Below are positions 1 through 8,468 of a stretch of DNA of 64,000 bases, one piece after another. Numbering within the stretch: position 1 is the stretch's first letter; each line of letters opens with the position of its first letter. The stretch comes from Crocinitomicaceae bacterium (GTDB lineage: Bacteria; Bacteroidota; Bacteroidia; Flavobacteriales_D; Crocinitomicaceae): the NCBI GenBank assembly GCA_016708105.1, contig JADJGJ010000002.1:1046659-1110658 (forward strand). The letters are read 5' to 3'. The translations under genes were made by a program, and so were the position numbers. The notes below the pieces were generated by a model that saw nothing but the letters and a program-made list of their open reading frames with translations, did not search any database and was not told the DNA's origin.

Positions 1-233
1 TAATAAGCTAGTTTTTCATTGCTTGACCAATCTGTTTGCGGGGCATGGTCACGCAACTCAAGTAAATATGCATCCAGTGAATCCATATTCACTTTCATTG
101 ATTTGTAGTTGACTGTTCCGCTGCTGCTAACATAATTTGACAAATAGCGATCCCAAATAGCATGTTCTGGTTTTTCTGATGAAAATAAACTTGTGCTAAT
201 CACTAAAACTAAAAAAGAGAACAATGCTTTCAT
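1..233 (-). CDS. DUF547 domain protein, N-terminal part (cut by window edge)
   Basis: Only the first 77 codons are inside the window. The start ATG (complement of 231-233) opens a hydrophobic signal peptide ending near SLFSS. The mature N-terminus (HAIWDRYLSNYVSSSGTVNY, then a stretch ending WSSNEKLAY) matches the start of DUF547 domains, where a 'YV...G.V.Y' segment precedes the W-x-x-N-E-K-x-A-Y motif. These are exported proteins of unknown biochemical function. A good promoter of its own lies just upstream, although it follows the folate gene on the same strand after a 139-base gap. The family call rests on motif recognition from a partial protein. Confidence 0.7.
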   Translation of the reverse strand, partial: MKALFSFLVLVISTSLFSSEKPEHAIWDRYLSNYVSSSGTVNYKSMKVNMDSLDAYLLELRDHAPQTDWSSNEKLAY

Positions 234-298
234 AAAAATATAGTTAATAATATGTGGCTTAATAAATCAAATTACTTTGTGCTATTATTGTGGTCGCT

Positions 299-329
299 CA
301 AATCTATAAAACCTGACAGAACTTTGCAA
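299..329 (-). promoter_or_regulatory. Bacteroidota-type promoter for the DUF547 gene
   Basis: Read on the minus strand, TTG (complement of 327-329) is followed by exactly 20 bases and then TAGATTTG (complement of 299-306). This matches the Bacteroidota sigma-A consensus of a -33 TTG and a -7 TAnnTTTG. The start codon of the DUF547 gene is about 65 bases downstream. Confidence 0.6.
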
Positions 330-372
330 AAATTATACCAGTGCATTTGGGTAACGCAAATTATTTCAAATG

Positions 373-933
373 TTACTGTTGTTTAAATGTATATATTCCT
401 TTTGGCATAATGCAATAATGCAAGGGAATATCTGCACTGTGTACATCATCAATCTCTTCAAAATCATCAAACTGATACAAACCAATGAACAGGCAATTTG
501 GCTTGCAGTTCACTAAAAATTTATCATAGTATCCTTTTCCATAACCTACCCGATAACCTTGTTTGTTAAGTGCAAGCATTGGAACCAATACAATGTCAAG
601 TTGATCTGAATTTATCTCAGCACCTGATTGGGGTTCTAAAACACCAAACGAATTTTTTTTCAGTTTATCTTTTCCTTCGTAACGAACATGTTTTAATTTT
701 TCATTTTCACACATCACAGGTAAATAGAAATCTGCTTTGATGGTATCTAATAAAAGCCAGGTATTAATCTCCTGAAACCTAATAATAGGAACAAAACATG
801 AAATATTTTTTCCGGTCAAATCAAAATAGGCGCAAAGATGTCCGGCAATTAAACGTGAAATGTAATCTTGTTCAGCATTACTGAGCTTGCTGCGTTTCTC
901 TTTGTATTTTATTCTCAGATCTTTTTTTAGCAT
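373..933 (-). CDS. 5-formyltetrahydrofolate cyclo-ligase (MTHFS)
   Basis: A 186-residue protein of normal length for the family (180-200). It catalyses ATP-dependent conversion of 5-formyl-THF to 5,10-methenyl-THF in the cytoplasm, which recycles a storage form of folate. Visible signatures are the basic N-terminus (LRIKYKEKRSKLS), a central VPMLALNKQGYRVGYGKG segment and the family motif GYGKGYYDKFL near residues 129-139, which forms the ATP/substrate pocket. It starts 2 bases after the TauE-like gene ends, so the two are probably co-transcribed. FolD, which uses the same methenyl-THF pool, lies elsewhere in the window (about 17 kb). Confidence 0.92.
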   Translation of the reverse strand: MLKKDLRIKYKEKRSKLSNAEQDYISRLIAGHLCAYFDLTGKNISCFVPIIRFQEINTWLLLDTIKADFYLPVMCENEKLKHVRYEGKDKLKKNSFGVLEPQSGAEINSDQLDIVLVPMLALNKQGYRVGYGKGYYDKFLVNCKPNCLFIGLYQFDDFEEIDDVHSADIPLHYCIMPKGIYTFKQQ

Positions 934-935
934 GA

Positions 936-1712
936 TTATTTATTTAAAAATCCAGAGGCTAATAATACGCTAAATATCATCATAGAAACGGCAATTACCC
1001 AGGTAAGAATTTTAAAATCTATTTTTTTGAGAAGATATTTTCCAATCACTGCTCCGCCAAAAGCTGCTAATAATGAAAATGCAAGTATTTGCCAGTTTGA
1101 CTTAAGAATGTCTAAGTCAAAATTGGCAAAATATTCGGCTGTTCGTGAAATGTCTACGGCTAATGCAATCACAATGCCGGTAGCTATGAAAACCTCTTTA
1201 TCTAATTTGTATTTTGTGAGAAAAGCAGTGCGCAAGGCTCCTTGGTGACCTGATAAGCCTCCAAAAAATCCACTGATTAAACCGCCTAACCACAAATATT
1301 TTTTATTCAGATTCAAGGTGAATTGCGGTACTATTTCAATCACGGCAAAAATGATCAATAATAAACCAAAAATCAAATTCATGAGGTGAATTGAAAACAA
1401 GTTACCATTCATTGTGTATTGCGCAATCACGACATCTTCAAAATGAACCAGCAACCAGGCACCAAAAAATGCAGCCGGAACAGAAGCCAAACCAAATGGC
1501 AAGGCAATTTTCCAGTCAACCTTTTTTTGCATCAGTAAAAATTTAAATAGGTTGTTAAGAAAATGAACGATTGCTGTTCCGGCAACAGCCAAAGCCAAAT
1601 CATGAAACAACAAATAAAATACTGGTGTCAGAATAGTACCCAAGCCAAATCCACTAAAAAAGGTGAGCCAGCTTGCCGCAAACGAAATAAGTATTAACAA
1701 GAAAATTTCCAT
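936..1712 (-). CDS. TauE/SafE (TSUP) family membrane transporter
   Basis: A 258-residue polytopic inner-membrane protein with about seven to eight hydrophobic helices. The two-half architecture of the TSUP family is visible: an N-terminal half with the FSGFGLGTILTP segment around residues 20-31, and a second glycine-rich repeat, GGLISGFFGGLSGHQGALR, around 143-161. TSUP proteins export or import sulfite, sulfoacetate or other organosulfur anions, but the substrate here cannot be read from sequence. It is the first gene of a minus-strand pair with the 5-formyl-THF cyclo-ligase, separated by only two bases. Confidence 0.85.
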   Translation of the reverse strand: MEIFLLILISFAASWLTFFSGFGLGTILTPVFYLLFHDLALAVAGTAIVHFLNNLFKFLLMQKKVDWKIALPFGLASVPAAFFGAWLLVHFEDVVIAQYTMNGNLFSIHLMNLIFGLLLIIFAVIEIVPQFTLNLNKKYLWLGGLISGFFGGLSGHQGALRTAFLTKYKLDKEVFIATGIVIALAVDISRTAEYFANFDLDILKSNWQILAFSLLAAFGGAVIGKYLLKKIDFKILTWVIAVSMMIFSVLLASGFLNK

Positions 1713-1915
1713 CAGGGTTTTTTATACTGCTGTGAAGATACGAAAAAATGGGGATGTTTTTGGTTGGTGATAGAGAATGGAATGATAGAAAAATCCTGTT
1801 TCTACGTATCATCAACTTTATGTGAATTTAGCGCTTAATAATACAATTACCTTCAGAAATGTAAAACACTTCGCTCAAATTCACGACATTTGCCATAAGA
1901 TTTAATCTCATTGGC

Positions 1916-2245
1916 ATGACCCTGGATAAATTTTTACCTGCTTCATTTGATTGGCATACCGTGCCGGTTGAAAAAATTGCAGGTATGCGTGGTATGGCAC
2001 TTACTAAAAAGAAAACCATTGGTAACGTTACTATTCGCCGAGTTGAATATACACCTGAATATGTTGCGGATGTGTGGTGTGAAAAAGGTCATGTGGTTTT
2101 TGTATTGGAAGGACAACTCATCATTGAACATAAAGGTGGGAGCATTCATTCATTACACGCCGGCATGGTTTACACTGTGGGTGATGATGCACGTGCGCAC
2201 AAGGCAAAGTCAAAAAATGGCGCTGTGGTATTTATTGTAGATTAA
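1916..2245 (+). CDS. Small cupin-fold protein (DHCW-motif type)
   Basis: A 109-residue protein that is one cupin barrel. Residues 40-80 carry the core: IRRVEYTPEYVADVWCEKGH, then VVFVLEGQLIIEH, then a G-x-V-Y-T-V turn. This resembles the 'DHCW motif cupin fold' family, with DVWC here instead of DHWC, so one probable metal ligand differs. No reaction is known. It is followed 18 bases later by a VOC protein and then a P-type ATPase, probably as one operon. The starting ATG is preceded by AT-rich sequence without a Shine-Dalgarno. Confidence 0.75.
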   Translation: MTLDKFLPASFDWHTVPVEKIAGMRGMALTKKKTIGNVTIRRVEYTPEYVADVWCEKGHVVFVLEGQLIIEHKGGSIHSLHAGMVYTVGDDARAHKAKSKNGAVVFIVD

Positions 2246-2263
2246 ATTAAAATCAAATTGCGT

Positions 2264-2656
2264 ATGGAAAATATTCATCATTGTCTTTTTATTGTTTACG
2301 CAGCTGATCAAGAAAAAAGTAAAAGTTTCTATGCTGATTTACTAAAAATGAAACCAAGTTTACACGTGCCGGGTATGACGGAGTTTACGCTTTCCCCAAC
2401 TTGTAAAATTGGAATCATGCCTGAGGCCGGAATTTCAAAAATTCTTTTACCGCACACAAAAAATCCAGTTGACGGAAATGGAATACCACGTTGTGAAATT
2501 TATCTGACAATTGATGATGTTGACACATGGTTCACGCATGCGCTGCAATGTGGTGCTATTGAAATTTCAAAACCAGTTGTCAGAGATTGGGGACATCGGG
2601 TAGCCTATGTTCAAGATCAAGACGGACACATCATTGCACTGGCACAAATTCTTTGA
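2264..2656 (+). CDS. VOC (glyoxalase/bleomycin-resistance) superfamily protein
   Basis: A 130-residue protein with the paired beta-alpha-beta-beta-beta units of the vicinal-oxygen-chelate fold. The N-terminus MENIHHCLFIVYAADQEKS with SKSFYADLLKMKPSL, and the C-terminus GHRVAYVQDQDGHIIALAQ, are typical. The DGHIIALAQ strand near the end usually carries the last metal ligand. The substrate is unknown. ATG at 2264 is preferred over an in-frame TTG two codons earlier. The stop is 5 bases before the ATPase start, so the genes are surely co-transcribed. Confidence 0.82.
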   Translation: MENIHHCLFIVYAADQEKSKSFYADLLKMKPSLHVPGMTEFTLSPTCKIGIMPEAGISKILLPHTKNPVDGNGIPRCEIYLTIDDVDTWFTHALQCGAIEISKPVVRDWGHRVAYVQDQDGHIIALAQIL

Positions 2657-2661
2657 TCGCA

Positions 2662-5154
2662 ATGACGCAACCTGAAATAAAAGGGCTCACACAAAAAACT
2701 GCAGATGAATTACTGCTGAAGCATGGCTACAATGAATTGCCCGCACGAGGCGGTTCAACTTTTTGGAAAATCATGCTGGATGTTGTGCGTGAACCCATGT
2801 TCATGCTCCTGATTGCTTGCGGACTACTATACATTTTACTAGGCGATCACAGCGAGGGCATTATTTTAATTTCCACGATTGTTATTTTAATTGGCATTAC
2901 ATTTTTTCAAAATCAAAAAAGTGAAAAAGCCTTGTTGGCGCTGAAACAATTGGCTACACCGCGCGTGTTAGTTATCCGTGACGGTGAGAAAAAAAACATT
3001 CCCGGACGCGACCTTGTTCCCGGTGATATCATTCTTTTGCATGAAGGAGACCGGGTTGCTGCAGATTGTCAATTGATAGAATCAGTGAATCTTACTATGG
3101 ATGAATCCATGCTCACCGGTGAAAGTATTGCCGTTGAAAAAAATATTCCTGAAACAGATTTACTTTATAGCGGAACCATGGTTGTTAAGGGTTCCGGAAT
3201 TGCAGCCGTGCTTGCTACCGGATTACACTCACACTTAGGAAAAATTGCAGGTTCGCTGGCATCAGTGCAGAATGATCAAACTCGTTTGCAAGTTGAGATG
3301 AAAATATTTATTCGTCGACTTGCTTTGATTGGCGTTTTAATTTGTGTAGGAATTGTTCTTGCATTTTATTTTACGCGTGGAAATTTGCTTGAATCTATTT
3401 TGAGCGGATTATCTTCTGCCATGGCCATAATGCCCGAGGAATTTCCGGTTGTTCTTACGGTATTTTTATCACTGGGTGCGTGGAGATTGTCCAAGCAAAA
3501 AGTACTTACACGCAAACCTTCTGCCATTGAAACACTGGGATCAGCAACCGTATTATGCAGTGATAAAACAGGCACCATCACCGCAAATAAAATGAAGGTG
3601 GTTGCAATTGTGAGTAATGATACGCTTATTTCTTCAACTGATTTTGATGGTCAAAATGAAGGTAGTCAAGAAATTATTCGCATCGCAAAATATGCATCAC
3701 AACCTACCGCTGTTGACCCAATGGATAAAGCTATTTTTGAATTGCCCGGTGAAATTTCAGATGCGCAAATACTTATTCGGGAGTACCCACTAAGCAAAGA
3801 ATTGCTTGCTATAACACGTGTTCTTAAAACAGAAGATGATCAAACAATTGTTGCCTGCAAAGGATCACCGGAAGCCGTGATGAATTTGTGTAAAATTTCA
3901 GGAGAACAAGAAACAGAAATCAGAAATAAAATCAATGCACTAGCTGCAGACGGAAAAAGAATTCTTGGAGTAGCTCAGGGTGATTCAGTCAATGAAATTT
4001 TACCGGAAAACCAAGGTGACTTGGATTTTACCTGGCTGGGGTTACTGGCTTTTGAAGACCCGGTTCGTGCGGGTGTGAAAGAATCAGTGCATGATTGTTA
4101 TACTGCGGGTATAAAAGTGGTGATGATAACAGGTGACTATCCGGTGACGGCAAAAAGTATTGCGTTGCAAGCGGGATTTAAAAGTCCGGTGAAGGTGGTT
4201 ACCGGAGAAGAATTAAATGCCTGGAGTGATGAAGAATTGAAAAATAATATTAAAACTATTGATGTTTTTGCCCGAGTTGTGCCTGAGCAAAAACTAAGAA
4301 TTGTTCGTGCATTTCAACAGGCTAATGAAGTGGTTGCCATGACAGGTGACGGCGTGAATGATGCACCGGCATTAAAGGCTGCGGATATTGGAATTGCCAT
4401 GGGAAAAAAAGGAACTGATGTGGCGCGTGAAGCATCATCACTTGTATTATTGGATGATAATTTCAGTTCTATTGTTGCTGCTATTCGCGGTGGTAGAAGA
4501 ATTTATGATAATCTGCAAAAAGCCATGTCGTACATATTGGCAATCCATATTCCAATTATAGGGCTCACGTTAATTCCTGCATTTTTTTCAGAACTTCCGT
4601 TGCTGCTTCTACCAATTCATATTGTTTTTCTTGAGCTGATTATTGATCCGGTTTGCTCACTTGCTTTTGAATCAGAGCAAGAAGAGAAAGAAATCATGAA
4701 GCGTCCTCCGAGAAATCCGTTGGCAAAATTTTTCAGCATGAAAAAAATTGTTTCCAGTTTGGCAGATGGATTATTGTTACTGGGTATAGTGGCAGGCGTT
4801 TATTTTCTGTCAATTGAAGAAGGGCACACAGACGGCGAAGTTCGGGCTATCGCTTTTTCAAGTTTGGTGTTAGGCAATATTTTTTTAATTCTGACTAAGT
4901 TGTCTAAATCACGTTCTGTTTTTTCTGTTTTAGCTGAAAGAAATAAATGGGTGATGATCATTTTGACCTTAGCACTTCTCTTCAATATTTTATCTATTTC
5001 TCTGCCTCCTTTACTAGCTGTTTTTAATTTTGAGTATCCCGGATTGTTTCACTTTATTCCTGCCATTGGAGGTGCTGTATTGCTGCTCTCAATTCTTGAA
5101 TTTATCAAGCTGATGCGCTGGAGAAAAGTGAAGGAAAAAATGATGAATGGGTAG
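2662..5154 (+). CDS. Cation-transporting P-type ATPase (P2-like)
   Basis: 830 residues from ATG 2662; an in-frame start 25 codons earlier lies inside the VOC gene and adds no family sequence. Order: cation-ATPase N-domain (1-70), M1-M2, actuator domain with TGES near 150, M3-M4 with PEEFP, phosphorylation motif CSDKTGT (catalytic Asp about residue 301), hinge MTGDGVNDAPALK near 565, then six C-terminal helices. The family moves Ca2+ or other cations out of the cytoplasm using ATP. The M4 motif is PEEFP rather than the PEGLP of SERCA-type pumps, and M6 carries LIIDPVCSLAFE, so ion specificity is not assignable. The last codons lie in a 107-bp tandem duplication. Confidence 0.93.
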   Translation: MTQPEIKGLTQKTADELLLKHGYNELPARGGSTFWKIMLDVVREPMFMLLIACGLLYILLGDHSEGIILISTIVILIGITFFQNQKSEKALLALKQLATPRVLVIRDGEKKNIPGRDLVPGDIILLHEGDRVAADCQLIESVNLTMDESMLTGESIAVEKNIPETDLLYSGTMVVKGSGIAAVLATGLHSHLGKIAGSLASVQNDQTRLQVEMKIFIRRLALIGVLICVGIVLAFYFTRGNLLESILSGLSSAMAIMPEEFPVVLTVFLSLGAWRLSKQKVLTRKPSAIETLGSATVLCSDKTGTITANKMKVVAIVSNDTLISSTDFDGQNEGSQEIIRIAKYASQPTAVDPMDKAIFELPGEISDAQILIREYPLSKELLAITRVLKTEDDQTIVACKGSPEAVMNLCKISGEQETEIRNKINALAADGKRILGVAQGDSVNEILPENQGDLDFTWLGLLAFEDPVRAGVKESVHDCYTAGIKVVMITGDYPVTAKSIALQAGFKSPVKVVTGEELNAWSDEELKNNIKTIDVFARVVPEQKLRIVRAFQQANEVVAMTGDGVNDAPALKAADIGIAMGKKGTDVAREASSLVLLDDNFSSIVAAIRGGRRIYDNLQKAMSYILAIHIPIIGLTLIPAFFSELPLLLLPIHIVFLELIIDPVCSLAFESEQEEKEIMKRPPRNPLAKFFSMKKIVSSLADGLLLLGIVAGVYFLSIEEGHTDGEVRAIAFSSLVLGNIFLILTKLSKSRSVFSVLAERNKWVMIILTLALLFNILSISLPPLLAVFNFEYPGLFHFIPAIGGAVLLLSILEFIKLMRWRKVKEKMMNG

Positions 5155-5342
5155 AAGGTGATTTATTGTGTGGAGCTAAGTAATTTTAAATTTTACGTTG
5201 TGGTAGGGCACGAGCAAGATGCTCGCGCCAGCGGATGAAGGAAAAAATGATGAATGGGTAGAAGGTGATTTATTGTGTGGAGCTAAGTAATTTTAAATTT
5301 TACGTTTGTGGTAGGGCACGAGCAAGATGCTCGCGCCAGCGG
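5129..5342. repeat. Tandem duplication, 2 x about 107 bp
   Basis: Unit 1 (5129-5235) begins inside the last codons and stop of the ATPase gene. Unit 2 (5236-5342) repeats it almost perfectly, with one extra T in the TTTACGT run. Each unit ends with a GC-rich hairpin containing CGAGCA-AGA-TGCTCG (6-bp perfect arms). The first unit carries the real stop codon, so the protein is unaffected. The near identity suggests a recent duplication. Confidence 0.9.
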
Positions 5343-5390
5343 GTAAGAGGAGTGATGTATTGTAAAGTTATTAGCGCAAAAATTTTCTTG

Positions 5391-6056
5391 CTATTCAGCC
5401 ATTACATTTTCCCAGTATCGTTTTGCAGATTCAAAATATTCTGTAGATGGTGCATTCAACATTTCACTGCTATCTGTAATTTTGCCTCCAATATCATCCA
5501 TAAATAAATAGGAGTATCCTTCCATTTTGTATGAATTGCCATTTTCAAATAAATAAAGTTTTTGATTTCTTGGGCTCACGTCGCTGAAGCAATCTAGTCG
5601 GTAAGCCACTGTTATTTCTGCTATTCCATCTTCACTCACATCTATACAGTTTATGTTTAGTCCAATATGTTGAGCAAGTATATCAAATTCACATTCAACA
5701 ATAGAATCTCTAACTTCGTTAAGTTTTTTAAATGAGCCATCACTTAGCTCATTATAGACATATAAATAAATCCACGCGTTAGAACTGAAATCAGAAACTG
5801 ATTCAGTTTTTGACGAACGAATGAGATAATTTTTATTGTTTTTATCGTACCATGAATAGGCATCAAACAATTCACCTTCAAATGCACATTCTATAGGTAT
5901 AGAGTCTTGCATGATACTCACCAGTCTCATTTGTTCAACAGTGACAGAATCTTTTTTAGGCGTAGTATCTGTTGTTTGATTTGTTGAAGGTGCATCACTA
6001 CCGCATGCAAGCGCAATAAACGGAATGGCAATGGATGTAAGAAATTGTTTTTTCAT
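5391..6056 (-). CDS. Predicted lipoprotein, function unknown
   Basis: A 221-residue protein. The N-terminus MKKQFLTSIAIPFIALACGS is a signal peptide with a lipobox (ALAC), so the mature protein would be lipidated at Cys18 and sit in the periplasm or on the outer membrane. A Thr/Asp/Lys-rich linker (NQTTDTTPKK) follows, then a mixed alpha/beta region with several short aromatic-rich strands. I recognise no domain. It lies 8 bases downstream of the M3 peptidase gene on the same strand and may be co-transcribed with it. Confidence 0.7.
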   Translation of the reverse strand: MKKQFLTSIAIPFIALACGSDAPSTNQTTDTTPKKDSVTVEQMRLVSIMQDSIPIECAFEGELFDAYSWYDKNNKNYLIRSSKTESVSDFSSNAWIYLYVYNELSDGSFKKLNEVRDSIVECEFDILAQHIGLNINCIDVSEDGIAEITVAYRLDCFSDVSPRNQKLYLFENGNSYKMEGYSYLFMDDIGGKITDSSEMLNAPSTEYFESAKRYWENVMAE

Positions 6057-6064
6057 AAGTATAA

Positions 6065-7771
6065 CTATAAATTGGTTAAATAATTCAAGGTAATTTCAGC
6101 AAGAGACTTCATATTCTGAGCTGAGAAATCAAACGAAACTCCGGCGGCTTGATAAATTTCTTTGATGCCTTTGGTGTATCCTAAAGAAAGCCCGTCTTTA
6201 TATTGCTGAATTGCTTTTTGTTCATCGCTGAGTGAATTTTTCCATACGCTCAATGCGCCCAATTGTGCAAAGCCATATTCAATATAATAAAATGGCACTT
6301 CAAATAAATGCAATTGTTTGTGCCAGCTATAATCTCTGCCTGATTCATAACCACTCCAATCAGTTAATCCGGTACCAAAGCGCTTGCTTGTTTCTAGCCA
6401 TTTTTCCTTGCGCTGTTCACGGGTATGATTCGGGTTTTCATATATCCAGTGCTGAAACGCATCAATGGTTGCAATCCACGGCAAAACGCTCAGTATTGAT
6501 TCAAGATGTTCTTTGCGTGCGCGTTTTAAATCATCATGCTGCGGATAAAATATTTCCCAATATTTCATACTCAATAATTCCATTGACATAGATGCAAGTT
6601 CTGCAACTTCACTTGGAAAACTTTTATACGCGGTTAGTTCAAGATCTTTGGTGAGGAATGAATGAATAGCATGACCTCCCTCGTGAACCATGGTTATTAC
6701 ATCACGATCAGTACCGGCGGCATTCATAAAAATAAACGGAATTCCAATTTCATACAGGGGATAATTATACCCTCCGGGTGCTTTTCCTTTTTTTGATTCC
6801 AGATCAAGATGCCCCATTTCTTTCATGGTAGCAATACAATCAGAAAAATAGGTGTCCATCTTTGAAAATGCCTGAATGGTTTTTGTTGTCAGATCATCAC
6901 CGGTTGTAAAAGGTTTCAACGGGGCTTTTCCATCAGGGTCAGCGCTGAGGTCCCAGGGTTTAAATTTTTCAAATCCAAATTTTTTCAGTTTCTCTTCCTG
7001 AATATTTTTGTAAACAGGCACAATAAATTTTTCTACTGATTGATGAAAATCTAAACAATCCTGCACTGAATAGTCAAAGCGATTCATCTCTTCAAATTTA
7101 TAATCTCTGAAATTTTTAAATCCGGCATTCAAGGCTATTTCATGTCTGATTTTGACTAACTGATCAAAAATGTCTTCTAATATTTCATTGTCTTGATTTT
7201 TGCGTTCAAACAATAAGTCAAAAACTTCTTTACGCACGGTGCGGTCAGGGTCTTTCAAAAATCGTGCAGCTTGAGGTGATGTAAGTTCTTGCCCATTGTA
7301 GGTGATGGTTTGTTTACCAATGGTTGTGCTATAATCTTGCGCCAGATTTTGTGTTTTTGAAAACAATTCAATATTTTCTTCTCTGAAAATTTTAATTGCA
7401 CTTTCAACTTTTTTGAGAAGAATGATATCGGCCTGATCTTTCAATTCATTTTTATACGGGCAGTCAAAGAGTTTTTTATTGAGCAGATTTGATGCGGCAG
7501 AAACCGGTGGATTAATTTCATTTACAAAAGTTTCATAGGCCTTTGCTGCATCCTGGTTTGTTGTATCAATGGTCATGCGAATGTAGCGCCATGCCATGTC
7601 TTCTTCCAATACGGCTTCCAGTTCGCTTGATTTGTGAAGCCAGTTTCTGAATGCGACGGCGTTTTCTATTTTCTCGTCTAGCAAGGCGTCAAAATAGGGT
7701 TTGACATCATTATATGAATTGATCACTAGATCATCTTTTAGAAAAATTCTTTTTTTGCGTTCTACTTTCAT
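6065..7771 (-). CDS. pepF: M3 family oligoendopeptidase F-like metallopeptidase
   Basis: 568 residues from ATG (complement of 7769-7771); a GTG five codons upstream is possible. M3 peptidases are cytoplasmic zinc enzymes that cleave short peptides. The zinc motif HEGGH (in MVHEGGHAIHSF) lies near residue 360, and the third ligand Glu is in the FPSEVAELASMSMELL helix about 25 residues later. The length and the C-terminal FYYIEYGFAQLGALSVWK segment fit the M3B oligoendopeptidase F group. A small lipoprotein gene follows. The strong hairpin upstream of its start belongs to the preceding DUF5606 gene, so this gene probably has its own promoter. Confidence 0.92.
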   Translation of the reverse strand: MKVERKKRIFLKDDLVINSYNDVKPYFDALLDEKIENAVAFRNWLHKSSELEAVLEEDMAWRYIRMTIDTTNQDAAKAYETFVNEINPPVSAASNLLNKKLFDCPYKNELKDQADIILLKKVESAIKIFREENIELFSKTQNLAQDYSTTIGKQTITYNGQELTSPQAARFLKDPDRTVRKEVFDLLFERKNQDNEILEDIFDQLVKIRHEIALNAGFKNFRDYKFEEMNRFDYSVQDCLDFHQSVEKFIVPVYKNIQEEKLKKFGFEKFKPWDLSADPDGKAPLKPFTTGDDLTTKTIQAFSKMDTYFSDCIATMKEMGHLDLESKKGKAPGGYNYPLYEIGIPFIFMNAAGTDRDVITMVHEGGHAIHSFLTKDLELTAYKSFPSEVAELASMSMELLSMKYWEIFYPQHDDLKRARKEHLESILSVLPWIATIDAFQHWIYENPNHTREQRKEKWLETSKRFGTGLTDWSGYESGRDYSWHKQLHLFEVPFYYIEYGFAQLGALSVWKNSLSDEQKAIQQYKDGLSLGYTKGIKEIYQAAGVSFDFSAQNMKSLAEITLNYLTNL

Positions 7772-7806
7772 AGGTTGAAATTCCACTTCGTTTTAAAATA
7801 AGTCAG

Positions 7807-7839
7807 AAAAAAAATGCTGCCTCCAACAGACAGCATTTT
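7807..7839 (-). terminator. Intrinsic terminator after the DUF5606 gene
   Basis: On the minus strand, AAAATGCTG and CAGCATTTT pair around an 11-base loop and run into eight T residues. It lies 16 bases after the stop codon of the DUF5606 gene and before the M3 peptidase start. Confidence 0.85.
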
Positions 7840-7854
7840 CAAATTTTATTTATC

Positions 7855-8364
7855 TCAGATTTCTTTTTTAGCCGATTTCTTTTTTGGTTTTTTTTCAGGT
7901 TCTGTTTCGGCAGTTACAACTTCACTTTTCTCTTCTTTCTCTTCTGATTCAGATTGAAGTTTTTTCCAATTGTTTACTTTTTCTTCCGTAATAAATCCTT
8001 TATCAACCAAGATGTTATACCATTGAAATAGTTTTTTTACATCCGTGTCATATACACGCTCTGCATCATAGTTTGGCAAGAACGTGATCAAATATTCACG
8101 AAGTTTTTTAGCTTCTTCCTTATGGTTAATTGATTTCTTGTACTCTTCTTTTTCTGCAAGCGAAACGTAAACTTGTATCAGTGGAACATCTTCATCATAC
8201 GTGTAGATGCTGATATCATCTAATGCTGAAATTTTATCACTTGCAAAAGCCGGAAATTTTTTTCCGTTATCCAATGATTCAACAATAATGTTGTTTTTCC
8301 CTTGTGCAACTACCTTGTATAAGCCGGGTTTTCCGCTAATGGCAATAACTCCTTGTAAATCCAT
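7855..8364 (-). CDS. DUF5606 domain protein
   Basis: A 169-residue cytoplasmic protein, with no signal or membrane segment. The N-terminus (MDLQGVIAISGKPGLYKVVA, then NNIIVESLDNGKKFPAF) is the conserved N-domain of DUF5606 found almost only in Bacteroidota. The middle (residues about 75-125) is a helical domain with AKKLREYLITFLPNYDAERV. The C-terminus is a Lys/Glu-rich tail (KKPKKKSAKKEI) that may bind nucleic acid or be disordered. Its function is not known. It is a single-gene unit closed by a clear terminator. Confidence 0.85.
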   Translation of the reverse strand: MDLQGVIAISGKPGLYKVVAQGKNNIIVESLDNGKKFPAFASDKISALDDISIYTYDEDVPLIQVYVSLAEKEEYKKSINHKEEAKKLREYLITFLPNYDAERVYDTDVKKLFQWYNILVDKGFITEEKVNNWKKLQSESEEKEEKSEVVTAETEPEKKPKKKSAKKEI

Positions 8365-8468
8365 GTAAAAAAATTTGGGCTAAAGTAGCTATTTTTTAAT
8401 GATCAGTTCCGATGTGACAACAGTATTAAAACACAAATTATTCACACAGCATTCAGGTTGTGAATAAA

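Noticed and set aside
1828..2149. Minus-strand open frames opposite the cupin gene
   Set aside because: They are shadows of the cupin coding strand, with no recognisable protein features.
5265..5507. Short plus-strand open frame after the ATPase gene
   Set aside because: It runs through the tandem duplication and the hairpin, and then antisense to a lipoprotein gene.
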